This document shows, piece after piece, positions 39,071 through 49,835 of a stretch of DNA of 64,000 nucleotides. The notes under the pieces are model-generated. The model was not told where the DNA came from. It saw only the letters and a list, made by a program, of their open reading frames with translations, and searched no databases. Source of the DNA: Pseudomonas cichorii. Its GTDB lineage: Bacteria > Pseudomonadota > Gammaproteobacteria > Pseudomonadales > Pseudomonadaceae. Both the position numbers and the translations under genes were made by a program. The DNA lies in contig NZ_BLVZ01000002.1 of assembly GCF_015471405.1 (NCBI RefSeq), forward strand, positions 1 through 64,000, written 5' to 3'. The number at the start of each line of letters is the position of its first letter. Position 1 is the first letter of the stretch.

Positions 39071-40119
39071 GCCGGACGATCCGCCACAGCCGCTTCAGCG
39101 AAGGTCGCCATGCCGTTGTGCAGTTCACAGGCCAGCCGCACCAGCGGCACCGCCAAGGCTGCGCCGCTGCCTTCACCCAGGCGCAGGCCCAGGTCCAGTA
39201 AAGGCTCAGCCTGCAAGGCTTCCAGCAGATGACGATGCCCAGGCTCCGCGCCACGATGACCAAACAGCAGCCAGTCGCGGCAGGACGGATTCAGACGCAC
39301 AGCGACCAGCGCCGCAACGCTGCAAATGAAACCATCCACCAGCACCGCGATGCCTTCCTGCGCACAGGCCAGGTAAGCACCTGCCAGCGCGGCAATCTCG
39401 AAACCACCCAGGCAGAACAGGCTTTGCAACGGATCGCCCGCCTGCTCGGCATGCAGGACCAGAGCACGCTCGATGACCTCGCTCTTGTGCCGCACGCCCT
39501 CGGCGTTCAGGCCAGTACCAGGGCCGACCAGCAATTGCGCCGCGCACTCCAGCAACGAACAGGCGACAGCACTGGCCGCTGTGGTATTGCCGATCCCCAT
39601 TTCGCCGCCGATGAACAGCTCGGAACCCGCGGCCTTGGCCCGCAACACACTGTCGCGCCCGGCCTGCATGGCCGCCAGCCCCTGCTCGACCGTCATGGCC
39701 GGGCCCTGGGCAAAGTTGGCGGTACCTGCGCCAATGCGCAAATGCCGCACACCGGGGAAATCCACGGGCGATACGGAACCCAGATCAACCACGTCCAGCT
39801 GCGCCGACAACTGCTTGGCCAACACGCTGATCGCAGCGCCGCCGTTGACGAAGTTATGCAGCATCTGCCCGGTCACTTCCTGCGGATAAGCCGAAACGCC
39901 TTCCGCCACGACTCCGTGATCACCGGCAAAAATCGCAATCCACACCTGATCGGCCTTGGGTTTGACTCGCCCTTGCAAGCCTGCGAGCTGAACCGCCAGC
40001 CGCTCCAGTTGCGCCAGCGAACCGGCCGGCTTGGTCAGTTGCTGCTGACGAGCCAGAGCGGCTTCACGCATCGGCACATCGATGGCCTGAGCGGGCTTTA
40101 GCCACCAGGAATTACTCAT
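39067..40119 (-). CDS. cobT: Nicotinate-nucleotide-dimethylbenzimidazole phosphoribosyltransferase
   Basis: Makes alpha-ribazole phosphate from nicotinate mononucleotide and dimethylbenzimidazole. The 350-residue protein has [10 protein letters not shown] at the N-terminus, [16 protein letters not shown] in the first half, and the catalytic region [15 protein letters not shown] with the conserved Glu. ATG 40119 follows AAGGAACCG and overlaps cobP by four bases. It is named cobU in older Pseudomonas annotation. Confidence 0.96.
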   Translation of the reverse strand: MSNSWWLKPAQAIDVPMREAALARQQQLTKPAGSLAQLERLAVQLAGLQGRVKPKADQVWIAIFAGDHGVVAEGVSAYPQEVTGQMLHNFVNGGAAISVLAKQLSAQLDVVDLGSVSPVDFPGVRHLRIGAGTANFAQGPAMTVEQGLAAMQAGRDSVLRAKAAGSELFIGGEMGIGNTTAASAVACSLLECAAQLLVGPGTGLNAEGVRHKSEVIERALVLHAEQAGDPLQSLFCLGGFEIAALAGAYLACAQEGIAVLVDGFICSVAALVAVRLNPSCRDWLLFGHRGAEPGHRHLLEALQAEPLLDLGLRLGEGSGAALAVPLVRLACELHNGMATFAEAAVADRPA

Positions 40120-40637
40120 AATGCGGTTCCTTTCAAAGTCAGAGGCAAGCCGGCAACGGTCAGCACCACACGCTGACAACGCTCGGCAATGGCCTGGTGC
40201 AACAGCCCGGCTTCGTCGACATAGCGGCGGGTCAGCTCACCCAGCGGCACGACGCCCAGCCCGGTTTCGTTGCTGACAAAAATGATTTCGCCCGGCAGTT
40301 CGCCCAGGCACTCCAGCAGCGCATCGCGCTCTTGAACCAGACGCTCGGGATTATCGAGCATCAGCAGATTGGTCAGCCACAGCGTCAGGCAGTCCACCAG
40401 CAGGCAGTGCCCGGTTGCGGCGTTTTCGCGCAGGACACGGGCCAGCTCCAGCGGCTCTTCAACCAGCCCCCAACTGTCGGGGCGACGCTGACGATGACTG
40501 ATCACGCGCTGACTCATCTCGCCGTCCAGCGGCTGGCTGGTGGCGATATAAATGACGCTCAGTTCCGATTCCGCCGCCAGTTTTTCAGCCAGGCGACTCT
40601 TGCCCGAACGGGCACCACCCAGGATCAATTGCAGCAT
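40116..40637 (-). CDS. cobU: Adenosylcobinamide kinase / adenosylcobinamide-phosphate guanylyltransferase
   Basis: A bifunctional enzyme that phosphorylates adenosylcobinamide and adds GMP. The 173-residue protein begins [21 protein letters not shown] (P-loop GGARSGKS), then has the family [12 protein letters not shown] and HRQRRPDSW (guanylyltransferase His). A longer frame would overlap cobQ and has no family similarity. It is called cobP in Pseudomonas. It follows cobQ by one base. Confidence 0.96.
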   Translation of the reverse strand: MLQLILGGARSGKSRLAEKLAAESELSVIYIATSQPLDGEMSQRVISHRQRRPDSWGLVEEPLELARVLRENAATGHCLLVDCLTLWLTNLLMLDNPERLVQERDALLECLGELPGEIIFVSNETGLGVVPLGELTRRYVDEAGLLHQAIAERCQRVVLTVAGLPLTLKGTAL

Positions 40638-40638
40638 T

Positions 40639-42099
40639 TCAATTCGCCTCCAGGCCGCACAGCTCGCGCAACAAACGGCCATCGAGGTGTTTTTCCACCA
40701 GGTCGGCCAGACGCTCGATATCCCGCTCGCGCAGCCCGTGATAATCCACCTGCTGCACATCCTGCAAACCCGCCCAACGCAGCAGTGCGCTACACGCGGC
40801 AGGCGACTCGAACAGGCCATGCAGATAAGTCCCGAAAATCTGCCCGTCAGCACTTTGCGCGCCGTCACTGCGGCCGTCGTCCAGACGTACGGCTGCGTTT
40901 TCCAATGCAGCACCGCTGGTGACACCTGCGTGGATTTCATAGCCACAGACTTCGGCGTCTTCCAGCACCAGACGTCCGCGCACATTACGCAACTGCTTCT
41001 CGGCTTCCAGCACCGTGCTCATGTCCAGCAAGCCCAGACCGGGGCTGGAACCTGCCGCGCCCTCAAGGCCCAACGGATCATGCAACTGCTGGCCCAGCAT
41101 CTGCAGGCCGCCGCAAATGCCCAGCAGCTTGCCGCCATAGCGCAGATGCCGGTCAATGGCAGTGTCCCAGCCATTGGCGCGCAGGTAAGTCAGGTCGCTG
41201 CGCACACTTTTCGAGCCCGGCAGGATGATCAGATCAGCAGGAGGCACAGGCTGACCGGGGCCGATGAATTGCAGATTGACCTGCGGATGCAGGCGCAGCG
41301 GATCGAAATCGGTGTGGTTGCTGATGCGTGGCAGCACTGGCACCACGACATTCAGCACTTGCTCGACCTTGTCGGTCTGGCGTCGATCCAGACCGTCCTC
41401 GGCTTCCAGGTGCAAATCCATCACATACGGCAACACGCCCACCACCGGCTTGCCGGTGCGCGCTTCGAGCCAGTCCAGCCCCGGTTGCAGCAGCGCGATA
41501 TCGCCACGAAAACGGTTGATGACAAACCCTTTGACCCGCGCCTGCTCGCTGGGCGACAGCAACTCCAGCGTACCGACCAGATGCGCGAACACGCCGCCGC
41601 GGTTGATATCGGCGACCAGCAACACCGGGCAATCCACCGCTTCGGCAAACCCCATATTGGCGATGTCGTTGGCGCGCAGATTGATCTCCGCAGGCGAACC
41701 GGCACCCTCCACCATGATCACTGGATAAGCCTCGCCCAGGCGCTGGTGCGACTCCAGCACCGCTTTCATCGCGATCTCTTTATAGCCGTGATAGGCCACC
41801 GCATTCATGGTAGTGACAGCGCGGCCATGAATGATGACCTGTGCTCCGGTATCGCTATTGGGCTTGAGCAGCACCGGGTTCATGTCGGTGTGGGGTTCAA
41901 GCCCGCAGGCCTGGGCCTGTACAGCCTGGGCACGACCGATCTCCCCGCCGTCTGCCGTCACCGCGCTGTTGAGCGCCATGTTCTGCGGCTTGAACGGCAC
42001 CACCTTGACGCCCTGACGGGTCAGCCAGCGACAAAGCGCGGTTACCAGCGTGCTTTTGCCAGCATCGGACGTCGTGCCTTGCACCATCAACGTGGTCAT
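40639..42099 (-). CDS. cobQ: Cobyric acid synthase
   Basis: Amidates four side chains of adenosyl-cobyrinic acid a,c-diamide. The 486-residue protein has an N-terminal ATP-binding part ([21 protein letters not shown]) and a C-terminal glutamine-amidotransferase part with the Cys in [15 protein letters not shown] and a late His in TYLHGLFES. The start overlaps the end of the aminotransferase-like gene upstream by four bases. Confidence 0.97.
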   Translation of the reverse strand: MTTLMVQGTTSDAGKSTLVTALCRWLTRQGVKVVPFKPQNMALNSAVTADGGEIGRAQAVQAQACGLEPHTDMNPVLLKPNSDTGAQVIIHGRAVTTMNAVAYHGYKEIAMKAVLESHQRLGEAYPVIMVEGAGSPAEINLRANDIANMGFAEAVDCPVLLVADINRGGVFAHLVGTLELLSPSEQARVKGFVINRFRGDIALLQPGLDWLEARTGKPVVGVLPYVMDLHLEAEDGLDRRQTDKVEQVLNVVVPVLPRISNHTDFDPLRLHPQVNLQFIGPGQPVPPADLIILPGSKSVRSDLTYLRANGWDTAIDRHLRYGGKLLGICGGLQMLGQQLHDPLGLEGAAGSSPGLGLLDMSTVLEAEKQLRNVRGRLVLEDAEVCGYEIHAGVTSGAALENAAVRLDDGRSDGAQSADGQIFGTYLHGLFESPAACSALLRWAGLQDVQQVDYHGLRERDIERLADLVEKHLDGRLLRELCGLEAN

Positions 42100-43097
42100 G
42101 GGGTTTCCTTGCGGTATTCAAGCAGTACATTTTCCAGGCGCAGCCAGTCGGCCTCTTCGCAAGGCAGACCAAAACGCAGACTGGTGACCGAACCCTCACC
42201 ATCGAACAAGCGCAGCAACACGCCACGCCGGGCAAAGAAGTCATGGAGGGCTTGTGCCTGCTCCGTAACCACCCACTGGAACAGCGCGCAGCCACCCTGC
42301 GGGCTCAGGCCGTTATTGCTGAGCAATGTCGCCAATCGCTGGCTGGCCTGATCGCAGCGCAAGCGCTGCCGGGCATGGCCTTCCAGATCACCCAGGCACA
42401 CCTGACCCAGAATCCGTGTCGGGCCGCTGACCGCCCAAGGGCCGATCTGCTCCGCCAACGATTTCAACAGGCCCGGCTCAGCCAGCACGAAACCCAGCCT
42501 TACACCGGCAAGGCCAAAGAACTTGCCGAACGAACGCAACACGATCAAACCAACCCGCCAGGTTTCGGCCGCCAGACTCGCGTCAGGCGTGTTATCCATG
42601 AATGCCTCATCGACCACCAGCCAGCCGCCGCGCTCGGCCAGACGAGCGTGCCATTCCAGAAGACGTTCCGAGGTCAGGTGCAGGCCCGTGGGATTGTTGG
42701 GGTTGACCACCACCAGCACGTCTAGGCTGTCCAGGAAGTATTCCACTTCATGTTCCCGGACTTCGCGCACCAGAAATCCGCTTTTGCGCCAGGCATGGGC
42801 ATGTTCGGCATAACACGGCGACAAGACACCGACCCGGCAGGTACTGCGCACACGTGGCAGTGCCTGGATCGCCGCTTGCGACCCGGGCACCGGCAACAGA
42901 TGAGGCACGCCGTAATAAGCACAGGCTGCGGCCTCCAGACCATCATCGTTTTCCGGCAAGCGTGCCCAGGCCTGTGGCGCAATGTCTGGAATCGGCCACG
43001 CCCAGGGCGCGATGCCGGTGGACAGGTCCAGCCAGTCAGCGCGGTCGATACCGTAATGTTGCGCTGCCGCCCGCAGGCGACCACCGTGCTCAAGCAT
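42096..43097 (-). CDS. cobC: Threonine-phosphate decarboxylase (aminopropanol arm)
   Basis: A PLP enzyme of the aminotransferase fold (333 residues) that makes aminopropanol phosphate for the nucleotide loop. It begins [32 protein letters not shown], and has the PLP-site residues NPNNPTG and [14 protein letters not shown] with the Lys. In Salmonella the same enzyme is called CobD. It overlaps the cbiB-type gene by eight bases. Confidence 0.94.
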   Translation of the reverse strand: MLEHGGRLRAAAQHYGIDRADWLDLSTGIAPWAWPIPDIAPQAWARLPENDDGLEAAACAYYGVPHLLPVPGSQAAIQALPRVRSTCRVGVLSPCYAEHAHAWRKSGFLVREVREHEVEYFLDSLDVLVVVNPNNPTGLHLTSERLLEWHARLAERGGWLVVDEAFMDNTPDASLAAETWRVGLIVLRSFGKFFGLAGVRLGFVLAEPGLLKSLAEQIGPWAVSGPTRILGQVCLGDLEGHARQRLRCDQASQRLATLLSNNGLSPQGGCALFQWVVTEQAQALHDFFARRGVLLRLFDGEGSVTSLRFGLPCEEADWLRLENVLLEYRKETP

Positions 43098-43998
43098 AGA
43101 ACTCGGCCCCCATGCACAAGATCAGCAACCACAGCCAGACGCCTCTCTGCACCAGTTGCCAGCCGCGGTCGATAGCATTCGCATCGGCCGGCACACCCTC
43201 GCCCAGTTGCGGACGCTGATGCAGCTCACCGTGATAGATCGCCGCGCCACCCAGCTCAACACCCAGGGCACCGGCACCGGCCGCCATCACAGGCCCGGCA
43301 TTGGGGCTGTCCCAGGTCGGCCCTTGGGTTCGCCAGCAGCGCAAGGCAAGGCGAGTCTTGCCCAGCAGCGCGTAGGTCAAGGCCACCAGACGCGCAGGAA
43401 TATAGTTGAGCAGGTCGTCGATTTTCGCCGCAGCCCAGCCGAAGCGCTCGAAACGCTCGTTGCGATACCCCCACATGGCATCCAGCGTGTTGCTCAGTCG
43501 GTACAAAACCACGCCGGGCGCACCGGCCACCGCAAACCAGAACAGCGCGGCAAACACCGCATCGCTGCCGTTTTCCAGTACGGACTCGGTTGCCGCCCGA
43601 GCAACTTGCGTCTCGTCCAGTTCGGTGGTCTGGCGGCTGACCAGATAACCGACCCGGCGCCGCGCCTCCTCCAGATTGCCCGAGCGCAGGGCCTGAGCAA
43701 CCGGCTCCACATGTTCGCCCAGGCTGCGCAGCCCCAGCGCACAATACAGCGCCAGAATTTCCACCAGCCAGCCGACATAGGGCAACCAGCTCAAGAGTGT
43801 TGCCAGCAGGGTCAATGGCACCACGGCCAGAAACCAGGCCGTGACGCCATGGCTGCGCCAGCCGCGACCGCCGGAATTGAAACGCTGCTCTATACGGTCG
43901 GCCAAACGACCGAACGCCACCAGCGGATGTGAGCGTTTCGGCTCGCCGAGCAACGCATCCAGCGCCACACCGGCAACGCTCAACAGCGCCACACTCAT
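43090..43998 (-). CDS. cobD: Adenosylcobinamide-phosphate synthase (CbiB/CobD family)
   Basis: An integral membrane enzyme (302 residues) that attaches aminopropanol phosphate to adenosyl-cobyric acid. It starts [30 protein letters not shown] and has the family stretches [36 protein letters not shown]. The ATG overlaps the bluB stop by four bases (ATGA), which fixes the start. In Salmonella the equivalent is cbiB. Confidence 0.94.
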   Translation of the reverse strand: MSVALLSVAGVALDALLGEPKRSHPLVAFGRLADRIEQRFNSGGRGWRSHGVTAWFLAVVPLTLLATLLSWLPYVGWLVEILALYCALGLRSLGEHVEPVAQALRSGNLEEARRRVGYLVSRQTTELDETQVARAATESVLENGSDAVFAALFWFAVAGAPGVVLYRLSNTLDAMWGYRNERFERFGWAAAKIDDLLNYIPARLVALTYALLGKTRLALRCWRTQGPTWDSPNAGPVMAAGAGALGVELGGAAIYHGELHQRPQLGEGVPADANAIDRGWQLVQRGVWLWLLILCMGAEFYA

Positions 43999-44645
43999 GG
44001 ACTCACTCCCCATTGATTTTCATACAGCAATTCATTGAGTGGCCGAGCCTGCGCCCAGCCTTCCAGCACCAGCATCGGCGCAGGATAAAACTCTTTCACC
44101 GGCCCCAGACACAGAATCGCCAGGGGTTTTGCGCCTTCGGGCATGCCCAGCAGGCTGGCCAGTTGCTGCGGGTCGAACAGCGACACCCAGCCCATGCCCA
44201 GCCCTTCGGCGCGGGAAGCCAGCCACAGGTTCTGGATCGCGCAGGACAAGGACGCCATGTCCATTTCCGGCAAGGTCCGGCGACCGAAGATATGCTTCTC
44301 GCGGTCCTCCATGAGCGCGGCGACCAACACCTCGGCGCAATCGCTGATGCCCTCGACCTTGAGCTTCATGAATTCGTCGGCACGCTCGCCCAGGGCTTCG
44401 GCAGTACGTACCCGCTCCTCCTCCACCTGAGCCTGCATCTTCGCCCGCAATGCCGGGTCGCTGATGCGGATAAAACGCCAGGGTTGCATCAAACCGACAC
44501 TGGGCGCCTGATGCGCCGCCTCAAGCAAACGTGCAAGCAGTTCAGGCGCCACGCTGCCGCCACTGAAGTGACGCATGTCGCGACGCTCGGCAATCGCCCG
44601 ATATACCGCTTCCCGCTCCTGGGGGCTGAACGCTTGATCGGTCAT
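43995..44645 (-). CDS. bluB: 5,6-dimethylbenzimidazole synthase
   Basis: Flavin-destructase that turns FMNH2 and O2 into dimethylbenzimidazole, the lower ligand of cobalamin. The 216-residue nitroreductase-fold protein has [14 protein letters not shown] at its N-terminus, [15 protein letters not shown], and [19 protein letters not shown]. Its presence means the cell can make the lower ligand aerobically. It overlaps cobB and cobD by four bases each. Confidence 0.95.
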   Translation of the reverse strand: MTDQAFSPQEREAVYRAIAERRDMRHFSGGSVAPELLARLLEAAHQAPSVGLMQPWRFIRISDPALRAKMQAQVEEERVRTAEALGERADEFMKLKVEGISDCAEVLVAALMEDREKHIFGRRTLPEMDMASLSCAIQNLWLASRAEGLGMGWVSLFDPQQLASLLGMPEGAKPLAILCLGPVKEFYPAPMLVLEGWAQARPLNELLYENQWGVSP

Positions 44646-45937
44646 GGTGTAAACAGCGCCGCAACCGCCTGGGGATTGGAAGGGAAATAGAAATGAACGT
44701 AAGAAGCTGTCAGACGCCCGTTGCGGTACACCGCCTCTGCGCCTCGTCCGCCATTGGGGCTGACGCCACGGGCAATGGGCTGCAACTCGGTGCTGGTCAG
44801 GGAATGGTGATAGGTGTGTCCGCGCAGCAAGCCTTCAGGCAGCTCGACCGCTTGCAACGCCAACGCCGCCAGACGCTTTTGCATCACCGCCTCGCCATTC
44901 AGCAAGCCTACCAGTTCTGCCCGCTGCCCTTCGACATCGGTCAGGGCATCGAGCAGATACAACATGCCGCCGCACTCGGCCAGGATCGGCTTGCCCGCCT
45001 GATGATGGGCACGAATCGCCGTCAGCATCGGAGCGTTTTCGGCCAGAGCAGCATGGTGCAGCTCCGGGTAACCGCCAGGGAGATACAGGCTGTCGGCCTC
45101 GGGCAACCGGCTATCGCGGATCGGCGAGAAGAACGACAGCTCCGCCCCCATGGCTCGCAGCAGGTCAAGGCTCGCGCCATAGGCAAAGGCAAAGGCCTCG
45201 TCACGAGCAATCGCGATACGCACGCCAGCCAATAAAGGTTCGGCAGGCACCGGATCCGGCGCATTGAAAGTCACAGCGGGCGGCAAGGCCACTTCACAGG
45301 TGCTGGCCAGCGCATCGGCGGCGGCATCCAGACGCAGGTCCAGATCGTTGAGTTCACTGGCCTGCACCAGCCCCAGATGACGGCTGGGCAATTCGATACC
45401 GGTTTCACGGGACAGCGCGCCATACCAGCGCAGGCCTTCAGTCAGGCTGCCTTCGAGCAGTTGCGCATGACGCACGGTGCCGACCCGATTGGCCAGTACC
45501 CCGGCGAACGGCAAGTCCGGCTGGTAACGCGCCAACCCCAAAGCCAGCGCCCCGAAGGTCTGGGCCATGGCCGTGCCGTCGATCACGCCCAGCACCGGAA
45601 CGCCGAAATGACGAGCAAGATCGGCGCTGGACGGCGTACCGTCGAACAGCCCCATCACACCTTCGATCAGGATCAGATCTGCCTCATCGGCCGCTTCCCA
45701 CAACAGGCGTCGGCTTTCGTCGGCACCCACCATCCACAGATCAAGTTGATAGACCGGCGCGCCGCTGGCCCGCTCCAGAATCATCGGGTCCAGAAAGTCA
45801 GGCCCGCACTTGAACACACGGACCTTGCGGCCCTGATTACGGTGCAAGCGTGCCAGCGCAGCGGTGACCGTGGTCTTGCCCTGCCCGGACGCGGGCGCGG
45901 CAATCAATACTGCCGGGCAATGACGCGGCGCTCTCAT
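44642..45937 (-). CDS. cobB: Cobyrinate (hydrogenobyrinate) a,c-diamide synthase
   Basis: Amidates carboxylates a and c with glutamine and ATP. The 431-residue protein has the P-loop IAAPASGQGKTTVTAALARLH, the KCGPDFLDP motif and the C-terminal amidotransferase Cys in ILAECGGMLYLLDAL. It follows cobO by 10 bases and overlaps bluB. Cobaltochelatase genes are not in this window. Confidence 0.96.
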   Translation of the reverse strand: MRAPRHCPAVLIAAPASGQGKTTVTAALARLHRNQGRKVRVFKCGPDFLDPMILERASGAPVYQLDLWMVGADESRRLLWEAADEADLILIEGVMGLFDGTPSSADLARHFGVPVLGVIDGTAMAQTFGALALGLARYQPDLPFAGVLANRVGTVRHAQLLEGSLTEGLRWYGALSRETGIELPSRHLGLVQASELNDLDLRLDAAADALASTCEVALPPAVTFNAPDPVPAEPLLAGVRIAIARDEAFAFAYGASLDLLRAMGAELSFFSPIRDSRLPEADSLYLPGGYPELHHAALAENAPMLTAIRAHHQAGKPILAECGGMLYLLDALTDVEGQRAELVGLLNGEAVMQKRLAALALQAVELPEGLLRGHTYHHSLTSTELQPIARGVSPNGGRGAEAVYRNGRLTASYVHFYFPSNPQAVAALFTP

Positions 45938-45947
45938 AACGGTTTAC

Positions 45948-46559
45948 TCACAACTCGATGCCTTTTTGCGCACGAATTCCGGCCTGGAACGCATGCTTGA
46001 CTACGCCGATCTCGGAAACGGTATCGGACAGATCGATCAATTCGGGTTTGGCGCCACGGCCGGTCACCACCACATGCTGCATCGGTGGACGGGCTTGCAG
46101 GTCACTCAGTACTTGTTCCAGATCCAGATAGCCGTGCTTGAGGGCGATATTCAGCTCATCGAGGATCACCAGCCCGATGCTCGGATCGCGAAGCATTTCA
46201 CGGGAAACTTCCCAGGCGGCTTCAGCGGCAGCGATATCACGCTGACGATCCTGGGTTTCCCAGGTGAAACCCTCGCCCATCACGTGGTAACGCACCTGCT
46301 CGGGGAAACGCCGGAAGAACAGTTCTTCGCCGGTGCTGTTGCGGCCTTTGATGAACTGCACCACGCCGCACTGCATGTCGTGCCCCATGGCCCGGGCGAG
46401 CATGCCGAATGCAGAGCTGCTTTTACCCTTGCCATTACCGGTCAATACCAGCAGCAAGCCACACTCGTTGGGAGCGTTGGCAATACGCTCGTCAATTACC
46501 GCCTTCTTGCGCAGCATGCGCGCCAGATGACGTTCGTCACGTTCGGGGGATTCGTTCAT
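45948..46559 (-). CDS. cobO: Cob(I)yrinic acid a,c-diamide adenosyltransferase
   Basis: CobA/CobO-type adenosyltransferase of 203 residues, attaching the adenosyl ligand to cobalt. It has the P-loop LTGNGKGKSSSAFGMLARAMGH and the family motif VVTGRGAKPELIDLSDTVSE. The start MNESPERDERHLARM is preceded by GCGGAGAG. The frame is open upstream to 46811, but that part is the riboswitch leader. It heads the ten-gene operon. Confidence 0.96.
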   Translation of the reverse strand: MNESPERDERHLARMLRKKAVIDERIANAPNECGLLLVLTGNGKGKSSSAFGMLARAMGHDMQCGVVQFIKGRNSTGEELFFRRFPEQVRYHVMGEGFTWETQDRQRDIAAAEAAWEVSREMLRDPSIGLVILDELNIALKHGYLDLEQVLSDLQARPPMQHVVVTGRGAKPELIDLSDTVSEIGVVKHAFQAGIRAQKGIEL

Positions 46560-46978
46560 CTCAGCTCTCCGCTTGAGGGCACGCGAAAGCAGACGGAAGG
46601 ACAGCATCAGACAGCACGGCAAAGCCCTGCGCAGAGCATCGCCCGCCGTGATGCTGTTGAGTGGATCAGGCCGGTCTCCGGGCTCATGAGCAGGCATCTG
46701 CCTGACCTGCGCGCCTTCCCGTGTCCTGGGACACAGTGGCATCGAGCGCAGTCTTGACTCATTTACCGTTGCGGGGGCAGCGCCGGGATCGGAGTTGCAA
46801 TGCCTCCTCACCGGCTTCCCTGTTTCACTTTGCCAATCGAGGACTGCAAAGCACCTGAAACAAGCCGCGAAGGGTAGAGGGTTGGGGTGGGAGCGTCAAT
46901 CGACACAACAGGATTGAACCTCGACAGTGCAGGTATCTCCTATCTTTTAACTGACCACTGACCGTTATGGAGATCGGC
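46560..46978. other. Region between cobO and the dehydrogenase gene
   Basis: About 420 bases. Most of it (46665-46855) is the cobalamin riboswitch of the minus-strand operon. The promoter for cobO must lie to the right of 46855, within about 120 bases that also hold the promoter for the forward gene at 46979. No further gene is seen. Confidence 0.7.
46665..46855 (-). promoter_or_regulatory. Cobalamin riboswitch before cobO
   Basis: On the minus strand the order of conserved blocks is GGTGCTTTGCAG, AAACAGGGAAGCCGGTG, GCTGCCCCCGCAACGGTAA, CCACTG and GGGAAGGC, ending with the B12 box AGCCCGGAGACCGGCC (46669-46684). This is the cobalamin riboswitch class. It lies about 100 bases upstream of cobO and should turn down the operon when adenosylcobalamin is plentiful. 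Confidence 0.95.
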
Positions 46979-48298
46979 ATGTTCACACTTAAACCGCAGC
47001 TTGCCTTGCTGCTTCTGGTTGCCGGGGGCCTTGTAGCCTGCGGCGAGTCCTCGACACTGCAAGTCTCGGATGGCACCGGCCCTTCGCCCAGGCTGCCCGA
47101 GCCGAACAAGACCCTGATCCCCACCGTCAATATCGCGCCCGCCGTGGGCTGGGAAAAGAACGCCAAACCGGTCGCAGCGCCCGGCACTCAGGTCGCGGCG
47201 TTTGCCGAAGGGCTGGATCACCCGCGCTGGCTATACGTACTACCCAATGGCGACGTGCTGGTCGCGGAAACCAATGCGCCGCCCAAACCTGACGACTCCA
47301 AAGGCATACGCGGCTGGGTCATGGAAAAGGTCATGAACCGTGCCGGGGCTGGCGTACCCAGCGCCAACCGAATCACCCTGCTACGCGACAAAGACCACGA
47401 CGGCGTGGCCGAAACGCGCACGGTCTTTCTGCAAAACCTCAACTCGCCCTTCGGCATGACGCTGGTGGGCAACAAGCTCTATATAGCCGACACCGACCGC
47501 CTGATCAGCTTCCCCTATGAAACCGGCCAGACCTCCATCAACGCCCAGCCGACCAAGGTCGTCGACTTGCCTGGCGGCACGCTCAACCATCACTGGACCA
47601 AGAACGTGATCGCCAGCAAGGACGGCAGCAAGCTGTACGTCACTGTCGGCTCCAACAGCAATGTGGGCGAAAACGGCATGGATCAGGAAGAAGGCCGCGC
47701 CGCGATCTGGGAAGTGGACGCTGCCACCGGCCAACACCGGATTTTCGCCTCGGGCCTGCGCAACCCCAATGGCATGGACTGGGAACCACACACCGGCAAG
47801 TTGTGGACAGCCGTCAACGAGCGCGACGAGATCGGCAGCGATCTGGTGCCTGACTACGTCACCTCGGTGCAGGATGGCGGCTTCTATGGCTGGCCCTACA
47901 GCTATTACGGCCAGAATGTAGATGTGCGGGTCAAACCCCAGAAACCGGAACTGGTCGCCAAGGCCATCTCCCCGGATTACGCGGTCGGCCCGCACACGGC
48001 ATCGCTGGGGCTGGTGTTCGCCGATGGCAAGACACTGGCGTCGCCGTTCAACGAAGGCCTGTTCATCGGCCAGCACGGCTCATGGAATCGCAAGCCACAC
48101 AGCGGCTATAAAGTGGTGTTCATCCCCTTCAGCGGCGGCAAACCCACTGGCGCACCAGTGGATGTACTGACCGGCTTCCTGAGTGCAGACGAAAAAGCCC
48201 AGGGGCGCCCGGTGGGTGTGGTCAATGACCAGCATGGCGGATTGTTGGTAGCGGATGACGTGGGCAACAAGATCTGGCGAGTGACGTCAGTGAAATGA
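46979..48298 (+). CDS. Glucose/sorbosone dehydrogenase-like lipoprotein (beta-propeller)
   Basis: A 439-residue secreted protein of the PQQ-dependent soluble sugar dehydrogenase (GSDH/L-sorbosone dehydrogenase) family. The start [21 protein letters not shown] ends in a lipobox (LVAC, Cys21), so it is probably an outer- or inner-membrane lipoprotein. The propeller part includes [49 protein letters not shown] and [13 protein letters not shown], as in relatives. Whether PQQ is bound and the substrate are not shown. GGAG precedes ATG 46979. A REP pair follows the gene. Confidence 0.88.
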   Translation: MFTLKPQLALLLLVAGGLVACGESSTLQVSDGTGPSPRLPEPNKTLIPTVNIAPAVGWEKNAKPVAAPGTQVAAFAEGLDHPRWLYVLPNGDVLVAETNAPPKPDDSKGIRGWVMEKVMNRAGAGVPSANRITLLRDKDHDGVAETRTVFLQNLNSPFGMTLVGNKLYIADTDRLISFPYETGQTSINAQPTKVVDLPGGTLNHHWTKNVIASKDGSKLYVTVGSNSNVGENGMDQEEGRAAIWEVDAATGQHRIFASGLRNPNGMDWEPHTGKLWTAVNERDEIGSDLVPDYVTSVQDGGFYGWPYSYYGQNVDVRVKPQKPELVAKAISPDYAVGPHTASLGLVFADGKTLASPFNEGLFIGQHGSWNRKPHSGYKVVFIPFSGGKPTGAPVDVLTGFLSADEKAQGRPVGVVNDQHGGLLVADDVGNKIWRVTSVK

Positions 48299-48353
48299 CC
48301 CACGCCCCGGTAGAGGCTCTGCGCTCGGTCATGCCGCGTTGAAAACAGGCTGG

Positions 48354-48442
48354 GTAGGAGCGAATTTATTCGCGAGAGGCCTGTACATCCGAAGAAAATG
48401 TATAGGCCTTCAATGACGTCTCGCGAATGAATTCGCTCCTAC
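48354..48442. repeat. REP pair with structured spacer
   Basis: Arms at 48354-48377 and 48419-48442 match with one difference (core GAGCGAAT-TATTCGCGA and its complement). The 41-base spacer itself folds: AGGCCTGTACAT faces ATGTATAGGCCT. It lies between two converging genes and may act in transcription end or mRNA stability. Confidence 0.88.
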
Positions 48443-48449
48443 GCGGGTG

Positions 48450-48998
48450 TTAATTATGCAGCTGTGCGTTCTGCGCCAGGTTCGAGGGCTGGATCACGCG
48501 CTTGGCGTTGAGATAGGCCTTTTGCCAATACGGCTTGTCCAGGCTGTCCAGCTTCACCGTGCCACCGGTCGCCGGGGCATGCACGAAGCGCCCCTCTCCG
48601 ACATAGATGCCCGCATGGGAAACCTGCGAGCCACCCGATGTTGCAAAGAACACCAGATCACCGGATTGCAGCTGTTCACGCCCGACATTCGGCGCACCCA
48701 TCACGATCATGTCGCGGGTGGAGCGCGGCAACGAGATACCCGCCGCGTCACGATACACATAGCCGATCAGGCCACTGCAATCGAACCCCGAATCCGGCGT
48801 GTTGCCGCCCCAGCGATAAGGCGTGCCGACCAGCCCAAGCGCACGGAACAGTACGTCTTCGGCAGCCTGGGAGAGAACTTGCGGGGGAGCAGAAAGCACC
48901 GGACGTTGAACGACACGGGACTGAGGAGGTGGCGAGCTGGCACAAGCACCCAGCAACGCAGCGATGGAGATGACCGCCAGACGTAACGTAATCGACAT
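48450..48998 (-). CDS. NlpC/P60-family cell-wall peptidase lipoprotein
   Basis: A 182-residue secreted protein with a lipobox (LAVISIAALLGACASS) and an NlpC/P60 domain. The catalytic Cys is in GFDCSGLIGYVY, the His in VSHAGIYVG, and a third polar residue is likely the His in FVHAPATGG. Such enzymes cut peptide cross-bridges in the cell wall. ATG 48998 gives the lipoprotein signal. A second NlpC/P60 gene lies just upstream on the same strand. Confidence 0.93.
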   Translation of the reverse strand: MSITLRLAVISIAALLGACASSPPPQSRVVQRPVLSAPPQVLSQAAEDVLFRALGLVGTPYRWGGNTPDSGFDCSGLIGYVYRDAAGISLPRSTRDMIVMGAPNVGREQLQSGDLVFFATSGGSQVSHAGIYVGEGRFVHAPATGGTVKLDSLDKPYWQKAYLNAKRVIQPSNLAQNAQLHN

Positions 48999-49082
48999 AA
49001 CCACAACAACCTGATCTGGATGCGGCCTACGCTGCCGAGAATCGAAAAAAGCAGACAGGCTCATGCCTGTCTGCGTATCACA

Positions 49083-49760
49083 TCATTTATGGCGCTTGAT
49101 TGTAGTCGATGTCATTGCGGTGGTCTGGACAGGCTCGCTTGAGGGAGCCATTGCCAGGGCACGCTTGGCTTCGATGAAGGTCTTGCTCCAGTAAGCGTCA
49201 TCGAGGCTGTCGATGCGCACACCGCCGCTGCGGCGGCTGCTGGAATGGATGAACTGATCGTCACCCAGATAAATGGCTGCGTGGCTCACACGACCGCGAC
49301 CACGGGTGCTGAAGAACAGCAGGTCACCGGGCTTGAGGTCATTACGCGAAACCAGAGGCGCATTCACGTTGATCATTTCGCGAGTGGAACGCGGCAGGCT
49401 CATGCCAGCCTCTTCGCGGAACAGATAACCGATGAAACCGCTGCAATCGAAACCCGAAGTGGTCGAAGAACCACCGAAACGGTAGCGCGTACCGATCAGG
49501 GACTTGCCACGTTCAAGGATGCTGTCGGCCAGAACCGGCAACTGGTAAGGCTTGTTGTCAGCAAAACCGGCCAGTTCGTCTTCGGTGGCGAGTTCTTCCT
49601 GCAACATGGCTGCGTCTGCACGGCGAGCAGCAGACTGCGAGCTGGTGGAATTCGTGTACTGCGGTTGTTGCTCTTGAGATACCGGTAAATTGGCAGAGCA
49701 ACCAAACAAAAAAGTAACGAGTGCGAGGGGCACGAGGGGTGCGAAGCGAACTACTTGCAT
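49083..49760 (-). CDS. NlpC/P60-family cell-wall peptidase lipoprotein
   Basis: A 225-residue secreted protein with a lipobox (PLALVTFLFGCSAN), a low-complexity Ser/Gln-rich linker, and an NlpC/P60 domain (Cys in GFDCSGFIGYLF, His in VSHAAIYLG, then FIHSSSRRSG). It is a paralogue of the gene 84 bases downstream: both have the LPRSTR motif. A GTG two codons upstream (49766) is a possible start. Confidence 0.92.
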   Translation of the reverse strand: MQVVRFAPLVPLALVTFLFGCSANLPVSQEQQPQYTNSTSSQSAARRADAAMLQEELATEDELAGFADNKPYQLPVLADSILERGKSLIGTRYRFGGSSTTSGFDCSGFIGYLFREEAGMSLPRSTREMINVNAPLVSRNDLKPGDLLFFSTRGRGRVSHAAIYLGDDQFIHSSSRRSGGVRIDSLDDAYWSKTFIEAKRALAMAPSSEPVQTTAMTSTTIKRHK

Positions 49761-49835
49761 GGGCACGACCGTGGCTGAACTGTTAAGAAGGCGAGACTAT
49801 GCCCGCTATCAAGATGATTTGCAAATTCAATCGAA

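Noticed and set aside
40638..40985. N-terminal extension of the cobU frame
   Set aside because: Lies inside cobQ in another frame; the P-loop start at 40637 is the family start.
40552..42351. Open frame of 599 codons opposite cobQ
   Set aside because: Antisense shadow of cobQ with no recognisable domain.
45948..46811. Longer start for cobO
   Set aside because: The extra codons are the cobalamin riboswitch and not protein coding; family start is at 46559.
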